The notes beneath the pieces are model-generated. The model saw only the letters and a program-made list of their open reading frames with translations, did not search any database and was not told the DNA's origin. This document shows positions 1 through 9,418 of a stretch of DNA of 24,549 bases, in pieces. The position numbers and the translations under genes are program-made. Source of the DNA: Gnetum montanum. Taxonomy: Eukaryota; Streptophyta; Gnetopsida; Gnetales; Gnetaceae. Each line of letters begins with the position of its first letter. The stretch's first letter is position 1. The stretch is taken from assembly GCA_015680685.1 (NCBI GenBank), contig MNCI01002256.1, positions 231,865-256,413 of the forward strand, written 5' to 3'.

Positions 1-260
1 TTAAAATTAGTTACTTAGTCTCTTCACCCTTTCTCCTCCTAGAATAGGCGATAAAACATAAAAGATATAAAAATCACATACCTCAGACTTACTTAACCAT
101 ACAACTGTGACAAATACAAGTAAGTTTGGGAAGACAACGAATGATTAACCTTAAGTTTTCCATAAGGCGTGTAGGAACTTAGTCTACAGAGTTTGACAGG
201 ATCATGCCTGTAATGCTTGTATTCGTATGGTTGAGTGTAGGGGTACCTCAGCACTCATCA
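1..260 (+). repeat. Left LTR of element A, 3' part only
   Basis: This is the last 260 bases of an LTR, ending in the terminal CA at 259-260 just before the primer-binding site. It matches 6200-6459 at about 92 percent by hand count. The 5' 569 bases, including promoter and TATA, lie before the window. Confidence 0.93.
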
Positions 261-261
261 T

Positions 262-279
262 TGGCACCGTTGTTAGGGA
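262..279 (+). promoter_or_regulatory. Primer-binding site of element A (tRNA-Asp type)
   Basis: The 18 bases starting one base after the LTR are TGGCACCGTTGTTAGGGA. They match the complement of the plant tRNA-Asp 3' end (TGGCGCCGTTGCCGGGGA) at 14 of 18 positions, and all four differences are C-to-T or G-to-A changes. Minus-strand cDNA synthesis would start here. Confidence 0.85.
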
Positions 280-406
280 CTAAGTTTTTTGTGCACTAAG
301 TAGAACATAGGAAATCATCCACATTTGGGAAGCTTAAATGAACCCTTAGGTTTAATCAGAAGAAAATTTAAACAATGGTCAATAGCACACAAACAAGATA
401 ACACTA

Positions 407-2362
407 TCTTATTCTTCTCATAAAATCACTTCACCACCTAGGGATCACACAAGAGACAGTCGACGGTCTAACACATGTAACCAAGAACCGCCAGTTCCTC
501 AACAGTATCAGGTAGTGTATACTCATCACGATGAGTATGTACCTAATTTTACCTTTATCCTCCATCAGGATGAACAACTGCGTTGGCGAGACTTGCAAGG
601 TAACATAGTGTTACCCCCAGATTGGGTAGTCCCTAACATGCTCCTTTGTGCTCTTGCACAGATAGACATGATGCAGCTATATGCTAAATAAGTTGTAGAA
701 GATTATGACACAAGGCATTACCATCCCACAGCAGTGCAACGTTTAAGGGACTCGAGGTAGGAGAGCTACCATACATCACTAAAGGGCAAGGGGACCCATA
801 ACAGTTCACCCATCATAAGCAAAATCAAGGGTGGTGAACCTATTTCAATAGGTTTTCCATGAAATGATGTTCCCCCTCCTCACAATGGTGAGGAGGTAGG
901 GTATCAGAACCTACATTATATGATTCACAACCCTGGTTCTAATTCCCATGAACACCAAGTGTTCGATGAGGGAACACAAACACATGACAAAGGCAGGAAG
1001 TCTAATTGTCATCACGATCGGAGCCATAGCCACTGAAGAGAAGGTAAGAAACATTGTCATGGCGATGGTTCTTCTTCTTCTTCTCCTTCATCATACCAGT
1101 CACCCTCTCCTTCCACGACTAAATATAGTCGCAAAGAGCACAACCATGAGGATAAGAGTAAGGATAAGCAAGATGAGAGACCTCGATGAGAGAGTCGAGA
1201 GCGAGGATGAGGGCATTCTAGAGAATCAAGGCATGAAAGAAGGAAAATTAGGGAACCACGTAGGCATCATAGACATTGTGAGAGAGATGATCATGATGAA
1301 ACCCTACTTGCCACCCGAAGTATGTTAGATATTATGGAGGCTTTGAGAATACCTACAAGGCACCAAAAAGACAGTTGGATCAAGAGACTACACATGAATA
1401 ATATCCCACAATTCGAAGGGGGATACAATGCTGATCCGTAAAACCACTTATAGGCATTCCACGATGCCTGTGCCTTGCAAAATATTGAGAATGAGTGGTA
1501 GAAGTTAAAGTTGTTTCCTAGGACACTCATAAAAGAAGTAGAAAGTTGGTATCACTCTTTAGAGCCAGAAACCATTAGGAGGTGGAGTACAATGCTAGAA
1601 TTGTTTAACGATAAATACTAAACATACTCCAAAGTGTCCAACTTACGTAAGCAGATCTAGGGATGGAAGCAGGGTAATCACGAACCCTTGGATGCTACCA
1701 TGGGTCAATATTATGCATTTCTACATCGTTGCCTAGGCCATGGTTACGCACAACGGGATCAACTATGCCACCTCGTAGATGGGCTAAGACACAAAACTAG
1801 GAGAACCATTGGGACATATGCCCAAGGGAGATTATCTGAACTTAGATCCTGCAAAGTTCATAGATTGTTGGAGCAAGTAGCTAAAAAATAAGGGGAGCTA
1901 TGGAAAAGAGAAAGTGCGGAAGAGTACAATTGCAATCCTTCCCTTCGAAAGAGGGGAGTGAGATTTTGTGAGGAGGATGAGTCACCACTCGAAGAGTTGG
2001 TGAATAGAAAAACCTTTCCGCTTCAAAAATTAACAATGGAAGTGTCAGCTAAGTTAGATCAAATATGGAGCTCCTTAGATAGTAAAATTAAAACTATCTT
2101 GAAAATCATAGAGGAGTCTAAGGAGGAGCGAAGTAGTGATCATGATAAGAAAAAGTGGAGAGATTTAGACCATGCATGTAACAAGGGTAAGGGGAAAATG
2201 ACTATCGCTAATGAGATTGTTGATTCAGATACAAACAATGACGGTGGATGTGAGATCTGCCAATATGACCATCCTAAGGGATGTTGCCCAATAATCTTAC
2301 ATCTACAAGAGTCTGGGGTGTATGCACTCAACCCAAGACTTAGCAAATGGCAAGAACCCTGA
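407..2362 (+). pseudogene. gag pseudogene of element A
   Basis: This encodes the structural (capsid/nucleocapsid) protein of the retrotransposon, now broken. The N-terminus aligns with elements B and C (SSHK near the start, then DEYVPNFTFILHQDEQLRW around 525-590), but the ATG codon is lost. A Ser/His/charged low-complexity stretch follows (about 970-1270), then the retrotransposon-gag core (about 1380-1890, including PRTLIKEVESWY and RRWSTMLELFN). A Lys-rich segment comes next, then a zinc knuckle at 2249-2290 (CEICQYDHPKGCCP, CX2CX3HX4C, the Athila-type spacing). In-frame stops lie at 1439, 1451, 1499, 1619, 1658 and 1889. The first five fall where copies B or C have Gln codons, or where Gln is expected. 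Two open pieces remain (1688-1891 and 1958-2362). The fold assignment rests on motif recognition. Confidence 0.8.
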
Positions 2363-2929
2363 AGGATACCTTATTCCCAAGGTAACCTGAGGCAGTTCCA
2401 CCAACCGTTAACATATTATCCAAGTGGAACTCTACCACAACCTATCAAGCAACATCAGTAGTGGCAACATCCACAGTTATGGGAGATGCCACTACCTAGA
2501 CAACAATACCCTTACCGACAACCAGATCCATATGGCTACTACGTGCAGTAGCTAGTTTCTCCAAGTGACTCTTTAGGTCACACAACCCCACAACGTCACT
2601 ACCAAGTTCAGGAGTATTTAAGGACTCCTTCTCCTATGGGAGACACACCACATGCATACCATCCTCCGAATCCATCCACCACTCATACGTCGATAGTTCC
2701 ACTACCACCTACTCCAACGATGCAAGGGGAACTCCCCACTCAACCACAACAACATAATGCTACGAGAGATGTAAACCTTCAACCCACTGCGGGTTCTGAC
2801 AACTGCATGAAGAGAAGACCTTTCTTCGAAACTAAAATCTCAAACAAGCTCTCACAACCACAAGCGGTTGACTCCATGCACGCTCCTCCAAAAAATAAGG
2901 CTTCAGAGCTCCCTTCAAACCAACAATAG
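2363..2929 (+). pseudogene. Proline/glutamine/tyrosine-rich linker between gag and protease, element A
   Basis: Low-complexity coding sequence rich in Pro, Gln, Tyr and His, for example QQYPYRQPDPYGYY near 2500-2545 and the Pro-rich open piece at 2636-2929. The same linker is present in C (about 15640-16200) and, more decayed, in B (about 19041-19630). It joins the zinc knuckle to the protease, so gag and pro were probably one polyprotein. Stops interrupt it. No catalytic motif is seen. Confidence 0.65.
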
Positions 2930-2980
2930 AGCTCAACACACATGATTATGTTAACACATACCATTATTGACTAGATCAAG

Positions 2981-3490
2981 GTGGGCCACCTCCCCAAGAA
3001 ATTCTCTGATCCTATAAGCCCCCTAATTTATCTCCAAGTCACTGGGAATGAACCTCATAAGGCTCTTCTTGACTCAAGTTCTGGAGTCAACTTAATCTCA
3101 CGAGAAATATATAAAGCCTGGAACCTACCTCCACTCAAGAAGAGCAATATTCAACTAGAGTTGGCTGACTAGTCCATTACCATTCCCTTGGGATTGGTGG
3201 AGGACATCGTTACCACTATGTGTGGTTGGTCATACCCAGCTGATTTCCTAGTGATAGAAGTCAACAGTGACAAAGGGGAATTCCCAATTATAATGGGGAG
3301 GGCATGGCTAAGTACCATAAATGCATGCCTAGGAATCCATGATCTTTCCTTGGAAATATCTAAGGAAAACATTTATGGAAAGATCAAGAAGAAGAAAGTT
3401 CCATGCATCACATACAGTGACTCAGAGGATGATGACATGGAGGAATGCTCAGCATCTCCTGCATGCAACTGGTGTGCCCAAGAAACTTAG
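2981..3490 (+). pseudogene. Retropepsin-like aspartic protease of element A, active-site changed
   Basis: This would cleave the gag-pol polyprotein. The frame holds a retropepsin fold: the active-site stretch ALLDSSSGVNLIS at 3056-3094, a middle part with LGLVEDIVTT and ADFLVIEV, and the C-terminal FPIIMGRAWLST, equivalent to the usual ILGRPFL box. The family active site is D-S/T-G, and element C has DSG. Here the Gly codon GGT reads AGT (about 3077), giving D-S-S, a single G-to-A change that should disable the enzyme. One in-frame TAG at 3170-3172 stands where C has CAG. Otherwise the frame is open to 3487, ending in an acidic tail (SDSEDDDMEE). It is read as the pro part of gag-pro, with normal pol missing downstream. 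Confidence 0.82.
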
Positions 3491-3711
3491 ATACAAAGGT
3501 GCCTGTATGTAGCACCCACATAACAAGAGAACACCTAGTGGTTGACAGCTAATCAAGAGAGTAGCCCACCAAGATGCATGGAACGAACTAGGGGTACAAC
3601 TTGCACCAACAATGAAAGCACAGATACATTGGAATATGAGTGTCGCCAGCTTCCATCCGTTAACCTGAAAACATCAATTGGAAGAAGTTGGAAAATTTTA
3701 AGAAATTTAAA
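3491..3711 (+). pseudogene. Remnant of the protease-RT spacer, element A
   Basis: This stretch lines up with element B 20150-20430: the shared segments include the 'aagagaacacctagtggttg' type stretch and a closing KLENF/KLEIPKNFK-like region (about 3685-3711). In B it leads into RT; here it stops at the deletion junction. No complete domain is present. Confidence 0.6.
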
Positions 3712-3722
3712 CAAACACTCAT
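3705..3722 (+). other. pol deletion junction of element A
   Basis: Upstream sequence matches B just before its RT (about 20405-20430). Downstream sequence (ATTTTGGATCTC, 3723-3734) matches B just after integrase (about 23357-23370). In between, B has about 2.9 kb of RT, RNase H and integrase that A lacks. The join is near the short motif 'caaacactc', which resembles the right-hand B flank. Confidence 0.78.
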
Positions 3723-3752
3723 TATTTTGGATCTCTCCCTTTCAATTTAATC

Positions 3753-3950
3753 ATGCGGGAGATGGCCACCTATGCTAATCATTTGAGGCCCTCAGTTCTT
3801 TTTAGTTTTTATTTTGTACATTTTTGTTTTACAAATTCCCTTAACTTTTCTTGTTTTTTTTACAGCATTCTTCATGCTTTTTCTTTTATTTGTGTGTATG
3901 TGTGTGTCTTATCCATTTTGTTAAGTTTTTCACCTAATAAGTGCTATTAA
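3753..3950 (+). CDS. Possible small hydrophobic ORF in the post-pol region, element A
   Basis: A 65-residue ORF begins MREMATYANHL and continues into a very Phe/Leu/Ser-rich stretch that could be membrane-spanning. Element B has a counterpart at 23386-23493 beginning MGEMGTHANHI, also followed by a hydrophobic run, so the start and first ten residues are conserved in frame between diverged copies. The position, right after integrase, is where Athila elements can carry an env-like gene. However, the DNA is T-rich, and T-rich DNA gives Phe/Leu by default, so this may be non-coding sequence overlapping a G-rich motif. No function is claimed. Confidence 0.25.
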   Translation: MREMATYANHLRPSVLFSFYFVHFCFTNSLNFSCFFYSILHAFSFICVYVCVLSILLSFSPNKCY

Positions 3951-4340
3951 ATGATGGTATGAACTATTTTCTATTGGTTTCTAATGTTTAGATTTTACCT
4001 TTAAGATTATGATGTTGATACTAAGGTATGGTTCTTTTGATATGATAAGCAATGAGCCCACTTCATCCATACATCCATAAATTTCTATGGTCTCTCTTGG
4101 CTGGGAACTGTACAGTCCCTTTCTTAATAATAAGAATTATAACGAATCAGTGACTGGGCATTTCTCAAACTAAGGAAGAACTCAAGGATTGAAAAGGGTG
4201 TGACTTCAAGGGAACTTGATGCATTTGTGTTGGCCATTCTCTTGGGTGCTTGGATGTTTTCTTCTTGAGTTTTCTTACCACTTTGACATTACCCAATTAC
4301 CAGGAAGATGAGTGAATAAAAATAACAATAATAAGTATTT

Positions 4341-4422
4341 GCATGGTGTGGTTCTCATGTAAAAACATAAAAAAAAACAGAAAACAGTGAGAATTCAAAG
4401 CACAACCCTTAGACGAAATAAT
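4341..4422 (+). repeat. Stem-loop unit in the 3' region, element A (single copy)
   Basis: GCATGGTGTGGTTCTCA, an A-rich stretch, then TGAGAATTCAAAGCACA. The arms TTCTCA and TGAGAA can pair around an A-rich loop. Element B has three tandem versions of the same unit (23999-24240). Confidence 0.5.
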
Positions 4423-5254
4423 CATTTGGGCTACAAGCACTGGTTATGGAACTAAAATAAACATGTTCCCTCTAACTAAGGCCCTCCTCGCTTCCTATTC
4501 TCTTCTCCTTCATTTAGTCAGAATGGTGGTGGCTCTTTGAGGGATGCATTCTTGTTACTTCAAGTGGATGGATTGGCCGAATGCATTGATGCGAAGTCAC
4601 TGGTTGTGGTTTTTTTCAGGCTAGACTGGGAATGGGATCTACTAAGTCACATTAGTCATTAACTACACAAGGGGCTGTACATCACCTTGTTCTTGAGATT
4701 CCATTCCATTCTCTTCTTTCCATCATTCTTCCTCCATTGTTCACCTCATTGCTGGTTGTATCATTAGTGTATACTTTGGTTGATGCATTATTTTCTTTTT
4801 GGTAAATTCTTGTGGTTAAGACTTAACTCTTGTTCCAAATGACATTCCCAGAGCCTATGGACTCTTAGAATGTGGGTTTGTCAGGGCATTAAGGGCATAA
4901 GTCTACTTTGGGGAAGACCCACTAGCATTTCTATTTGGTACATCAGTTAAATTCTTTTCCTTAACATCTTTGCAATCCACTCTATTTTGTTCATTTCCAT
5001 CTTGACATCCATTTCATTGATGTTATAGTTGTCTCTTTTTCTCCATCTTTTTTGTTCTTTTTCTTTCTCCATTCTATCACTACCGGAGGTTTGATCTTAG
5101 TCATGGGGACCCTGACCCAATTTTTCCAAATTTTTTGATTTTCTCCATACCCGTATCAGCCATACCACAACTCAGCCAATGGACCTTTCACTGAGGTAAG
5201 GTATCAACTGCATTGTGATTCATTTATCCTTGCTAATATAAGACTATGTTTTGT

Positions 5255-5460
5255 GTGAAGATGACAATTATAAAACAATAGATTGGATCTAGAGGGAACA
5301 CTTGGAATGGATCGGTGCTGAAGCAGCTATGCAAGGAATGATATGGATGGGGTGCTTACGGATAGACAACGAAAGGTGCAATCTTAGCGTTGGTAGCAGC
5401 AAACTTCTTCTCTCTTCTCTCTTCTCTCTCAGTTGCCAAATAAGGCCTGATGTCAATGTA
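5255..5460 (+). pseudogene. Conserved Trp-rich segment near the 3' LTR, element A (interrupted)
   Basis: It aligns with the open frame of element C at 17379-17603. Readable pieces include GNTWNGSVLKQLCKE and GAYG, but stops interrupt them. Upstream, about 5193-5204 reads like a splice donor (GAGGTAAGG). A pyrimidine run with CAG at 5405-5432 reads like an acceptor. Whether it ever coded is unknown. Confidence 0.3.
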
Positions 5461-5619
5461 TAAAGTGTTCACTCTTGTTGTGGTGAACACCAGTTTTATC
5501 ATGTTCTATAATGATGATCCGTTCACATGTCATCCCATTCACCATTAGTTCCATTCAAGTCAATAATCCCATATCTTCCCAATATTTTGTAAGGAACTCA
5601 AGGACGAGTTTTTATTCAG

Positions 5620-5630
5620 TCATGGGGGTA
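5620..5630 (+). promoter_or_regulatory. Polypurine tract of element A
   Basis: TCATGGGGGTA directly abuts the right LTR start (TGATG at 5631). Element C has the identical string in the same place (17731-17741). It is the expected plus-strand primer site, though short and G-centred. Confidence 0.7.
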
Positions 5631-5639
5631 TGATGGGAT

Positions 5640-5740
5640 GTGATATCGCATGGGCCACGATATTGCATACGTGATGTATCATACGCGATATTACATCTTC
5701 TCCTACGATATCACGTACATGATATCACAGCGCACCGCCA
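5640..5740 (+). promoter_or_regulatory. GATATC-type motif cluster in U3, element A
   Basis: Repeated near-palindromes (GATATCGC, CGATATTGC, GCGATATTAC, CGATATCACG, GATATCAC) lie about 20-25 bases apart just upstream of the TATA box. The same kind of cluster is in both LTRs of C, so it is a likely enhancer-like array. The binding factor is unknown. Confidence 0.5.
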
Positions 5741-5743
5741 AAT

Positions 5744-5752
5744 CTATAAATA
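5744..5752 (+). promoter_or_regulatory. TATA box of element A right LTR
   Basis: CTATAAATA, also present at the matching position in both C LTRs (12946, 17844) and in B (10405). Confidence 0.75.
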
Positions 5753-5922
5753 AGAGGTGGCTCTCCCTTGTTTCTCCATCTAGATATAGACCCTTAGCAA
5801 AACTCTGGCTATTTTACCTCTCCAGAGATAGAATAATTTCCACGTGCCCGCAGTAGGAATCCCAAAGTGAATGAATCTTTATTCAAGCAAATATTGTACC
5901 TAAGCACAAGTTTGTGTACGGA

Positions 5923-5928
5923 AATAAA
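5923..5928 (+). terminator. Polyadenylation signal in the right LTR of element A
   Basis: AATAAA about 175 bases after the TATA box. The hexamer is kept in all complete LTRs of the window. Confidence 0.55.
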
Positions 5929-6459
5929 GATGAACTTTTGGATAAACCTTGTAAAGCATGGACTAAGATAAATAGGACTTTAATTATTGTTAATGTTTAA
6001 ATTCTTTATTAGTTAATTAAATCTCTCTCAACCCTTAACTCCTAGTTAAGTGCATTCAGTACGACCGCTTCGAGCATGTGCGTTATGCTTGGTAATCCTA
6101 GTAACGAATAGCGTTTGGTAATCCCAGAAGGTTGCATAGGTTCAAGGTGTGAACCACAAGTGGGACGGATATTGATGCTAGGCATTAGAACTTAGTTATT
6201 TAAAATTAGCTACTTTGTCTCTTCACCCTTTCTCCTCCTAGAATAGGCGATAAAACATAAAAGATATAAAAATCACATACCTCAGACTTACTTAACCATA
6301 CAACCGTGACAAATACAAGTAAGTCTGGAAAGACAACAACCAATTAACCTTAAGTTTTCCATAAGGCGTGTAGGCACTTAGTCTACGGAGTTCAATCGGA
6401 TCATGTATGTAACGCTCGTATTTGTATGGTTGAGTGTAGGGGTACCTCACCACTCATCA

Positions 6460-7876
6460 CCATCAAAACCTGAAGCTTTACTATTTACTAAACTAAAGGC
6501 AACTACTTTTATTTCTTTCATTGTAATTTCTACTTTAAGAATGCTTCAATGTGATTATGTTATAAAATGAGAAATATATGTACTAGAGGTCTAGAAGGAT
6601 TTCTTGCTAAAAACTACAAAAGAAAAAATAGAATAAAAATGATTCACTAAAAAATTGTTAATAGTCTTAAGATCTTTACTAATGTAATCATTTATATAAA
6701 GTGATTCTAGTTTAAATACTTGACTCTTTCCTTTTATAAATTTAAAAACTTCCTTGTAAGAAGTTTTATCTTCAATTTTTAGCCAACCAATGCAACTTTG
6801 AGTGAGAGTACTTTTAGCTTTAAAAGTATCCCAATATTGTTTAGCATAATGAGTTGTAGCCAAGGTTTTTTGAATTTCATAATCAAAGGGGTTCTAATCT
6901 AAAATAATTTGTATTTATTTTGTAGATTGTGCAATATCTTCTTTAACTTGATGCTTATGCTTAGAAAATTACTTTCCAAACCATCTAGCATAATTTCTGA
7001 CTCTACAAGTAGTTCGTTGCCACTAGCCAATCTAGCTAATATCATTAGTAGGCTTTTGCTTGAATTCCAAAAATACTTCAAAATATTTTTCCCATTGGAT
7101 CCTATAAAGATATTAGTATTCATATGAAAAAGCTCATGCTTTTAGAAGGATAAAGAATTAATAATAAAGAGAAAAATTCAAATAGAAAAATGATTTGACA
7201 AAGTAGCATTGTCTGTACTACTACTTTTCTTGTAGGCTTCCAAAAGAGAAATTAGAGATGTAAAATCTATCAAGTCAACAATAAATTTTATTATTTTCTT
7301 ACTAATAATTACACCTAGTATAATGATTATCATTCTAATGAGATGGGAAGAAAGAGCTAACATCAAAATAAAATATTTTTCTTTGAAATTACATCAATCT
7401 TCTTTTTCTGGAGAAGACATATTAGGAGGAAAGTCTATTTGAATGAATTTCAACCATATTAAAATCACCTCCAATAATCCAAGGAACTTTGGGCATGATA
7501 GAAGATATATCTAAAGCTTTGACTGAACTTTCAAAAGTTTAGAAGTATAACTATTATAGAGTCTAAATTCATTTTTTTCATTATGAAAAATAATCCAAAT
7601 AGCTTTTCCAAGATTATAAAAACTAAAATTTAAGAATTTTCCAATCCAATTTTTATTAATAATAATAACAACATATCCTTATATTAACTTCATGGATAGT
7701 AAAAAAATAATGCAATTTTTTAAAATGCATTTACTAACAAAACTAATATCATGAGTTGAAATCTTAATTTCTTATAGGGAAAAAATATGGTAATACATGT
7801 TGGTTTGAAAGATACTCGTAATCTTTGCTTAGGACCTATCAAAAAGGCTTTAAACATTCCATGATAAAACTAACAT
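6460..7876 (-). pseudogene. LINE (L1-type) ORF2 fragment: endonuclease to start of reverse transcriptase
   Basis: Read on the minus strand. A start codon at 7874-7876 is followed by MLVLSWNV, the usual L1 endonuclease beginning (SWNV-GL). GYVVIIINKNWIG follows near 7630-7670 and WIIGGDFN near 7458-7481, the conserved GDFN of the endonuclease. Later come SSSTDNATLS near 7190-7220, a segment like SIKLKKI--LQNKY, and GWLKIEDK with FIKGK (about 6730-6790), the linker typical of plant L1. Finally KASGFD at 6462-6479 matches the KA-x-G-x-DG motif at the RT start. The frame is broken by many stops and shifts. The RT body is absent because element A is inserted exactly there; it should continue left of the window. 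ORF1 was not recognised. Confidence 0.85.
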
Positions 7877-8250
7877 TAAGATGTGGGACAGAAGGTGCCC
7901 ATCCTTGATTTTTTAAGCTCAGCACTTGTCTTACAATTCATGTTACTAATAAGTGAAAAAGCATTATCCAATAAAAATCCTATGATCCTTCAATAATAAT
8001 AATAGTTTCTAAATAAAAACAAAACTCCACATGACCTAGAAACCTATCAAGTTCTAAACTATAAAACACCCCTCTTCCCCCAACCCATCCTACAAAACTA
8101 ACAACCTAATACACTATACTCATAATCTAACTTCCCAAAGTTGAACCCATAACTCATGATACTTAATTTTTTCTATAATTTATTTGTGGAGCTCTATTAT
8201 AGGATTCATTGCCTTTTTTAGAAAAAAAAAACGGCTTGACCTCTTTTATA
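7877..8250. other. AT-rich stretch upstream of the LINE ORF2, no gene seen
   Basis: May contain the LINE 5' part or its ORF1/UTR in decayed form, but no motif supports this. A short A-run at 8222-8231 precedes the tandem units. Confidence 0.5.
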
Positions 8251-8412
8251 AGCTAACATGACAAAGCTTTCCAAAAGATCTTTTGGTTTTACATAATGGT
8301 TCTAGAGCTAACGTGATAATACTTTTTAAAAGAGCTCTTTTGATTCTAAAGAATAGTTCTAGATCTAATATGACAAAACTTTCTAAAAGAACTTTTTTGG
8401 TTTTAAAGACAG
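8251..8412. repeat. Degenerate tandem repeat, about 55-bp units
   Basis: Three head-to-tail units start at 8251, 8306 and 8363 with AGCTAACATGACAAAGCTTT, or variants, and end with a GGTTCTAG-type tail. A fourth related unit lies apart at 8715-8772. Copies differ at many positions, so the array is old. Confidence 0.7.
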
Positions 8413-9393
8413 GGAAAAAAAATAAACAAACAAATGAAATTACTAAAAATTTTAGCTAAAAGCATAAGTTTGAAATGGAGGATGGGGTTTCTTGCACTTG
8501 CCCTTTTATTACTCAATTGGTTCCATTATTTTCTTAATTTTTTCTATTTATATTTGCTAAGATCTATATTAGGATTGACTATGCTTTTTTAAAAAAATTT
8601 AAGCTCTTTTCCATATTGATAAACTCACAAATCTTTAAATGACAAAAGAGGCACAAATTATTTTTATCTTCTTCCATCTAAATAAGATTTTTGATTTTAA
8701 ACAATAATTCTACAAGCTAACATGGTGAAGCCTTCCAAAGAAGCTTTTTGATTCTAAAGAATTGTCCTAGAATTAACAAACCATCTACAAGAAACTACTA
8801 TATCCAACAACTACCTAAAAAATTGAGTAACATATCTACCCAAACAATATAAAAAACATACAACCAACTGTAAAGAAGAGGTAGATGAGCAAAAAAAAAA
8901 AAGATACAAAAAATGAAGAGAAATAGTTTTCCAAAAAAAAAGGAAAAGAAAAGATGGTTTACAATGAGGGTACCAATAACATTAAACTAGATTATATATA
9001 ATTTATATATAAGGTGGCTAAGAGCATATGGCCTTAAAGGATCAATCCAAGTTAGTCTTATCTTTGAAGCAAATGTTTCCTTAAGAATGATTGATAATAG
9101 CATACTGAGACTAATGCAGAAAATACCATCTCCAAAGTGCACTACAAAAACACCATCTTCTTCTAATCCTCCATTTTAAACTTGTGTTCTTAGCTTAATA
9201 AGGTGGAATATGCATGTAGAAATTAGGCCATGTGAGTTACCATTGATAATCATGGAAATAGTAAAAAATAATCTTTATGAATAAAAATAAACCTATAATG
9301 GGAAAACTATTAAGATGTGAAGTAAATGATTCTAACCTCTCATATCATGCTATGATAATCCAGTTGGTTAGCTCTCATTGCCATGCATTGAAA
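8413..9393. other. AT-rich non-coding DNA, no gene seen
   Basis: Contains A-runs (about 8890-8945), a short ATATATAA palindrome-like stretch near 8994-9012, and the isolated 55-bp-type unit at 8715-8772. No ORF of note and no recognised domain. Confidence 0.6.
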
Positions 9394-9418
9394 GATACTA
9401 GCTTCAAAAGCTAGTATC
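9394..9418. repeat. Perfect 11-bp inverted repeat with 3-base loop
   Basis: GATACTAGCTT, CAA, AAGCTAGTATC. The inner part has the shape of a tRNA T-arm (stem CTAGC, 7-base loop TTCAAAA), and GTTGGTTAGC about 40 bases upstream resembles a tRNA A box. No acceptor stem pairs, so it is not a tRNA gene. Confidence 0.55.

Larger units (their letters stand above)
3951..5619 (+). other. Long 3' non-coding region of element A
   Basis: About 1.7 kb without a clear gene. It is shared with the ends of B (23494-24549) and C (16629-17741), so it belongs to the element. Visible landmarks are a stem-loop unit at 4341-4422 and a segment around 4850-4945 conserved in C (about 16905-17005, with AGGGCAT and CTACTTTGGG). 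There is an 'agtcatgggga' motif near 5099, and a Trp-containing conserved segment at about 5255-5460. A pyrimidine run ending in CAG lies at 5405-5432. Confidence 0.7.
1..6459 (+). mobile_element. Element A: gag-protease LTR retrotransposon lacking pol (Ty3/gypsy, Athila/Tat-like)
   Basis: The left end is cut by the window edge. Bases 1-260 align without net indels to 6200-6459, which sets the LTR pair. Between them are a tRNA-Asp type PBS, a gag relic, a P/Q-rich linker, an aspartic protease and a 1.9-kb 3' region ending in a G-rich tract. RT, RNase H and integrase are missing: sequence homologous to the protease-RT spacer of element B runs directly into sequence homologous to the post-integrase region of B at about 3712. 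From the complete right LTR (829 bp), the full element would be about 7.0 kb. It is inserted in a minus-strand LINE. The LTR copies differ at about 21 of 260 positions (15 transitions and 6 transversions by hand count). It is dead as a coding unit, since gag has many stops and the protease active site is changed. Confidence 0.9.
5631..6459 (+). repeat. Right LTR of element A (829 bp, complete)
   Basis: It starts TGATGGG after the polypurine tract and ends CATCA. U3 is short with several GATAT-type motifs (5640-5740), followed by a TATA box at 5744-5752 and a polyadenylation hexamer at 5923-5928, so R is probably about 5775-5945. U5 is long. The last 260 bases match the left LTR. Compared with the LTRs of C it lacks the 105-bp internal duplication. 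After 6459 LINE sequence resumes, so CCATC (6460-6464) should also be the five bases just left of the element, outside the window. Confidence 0.92.

Noticed and set aside
948-1328. 126-residue ORF in the gag region of A
   Set aside because: Shifted frame of the Ser/His/Arg-Asp-rich gag segment; the homologous frame in B and C is another one.
5650-5856. 68-residue ORF in the LTR of A
   Set aside because: Lies over the U3 motif array and TATA box; no conservation as protein in C.
6909-7127. Plus-strand ORF of 72 residues
   Set aside because: Antisense to the LINE ORF2 relic.
8220-8412. CRISPR-like or satellite array
   Set aside because: Units are degenerate, adjacent and without spacers, in a plant nuclear context.
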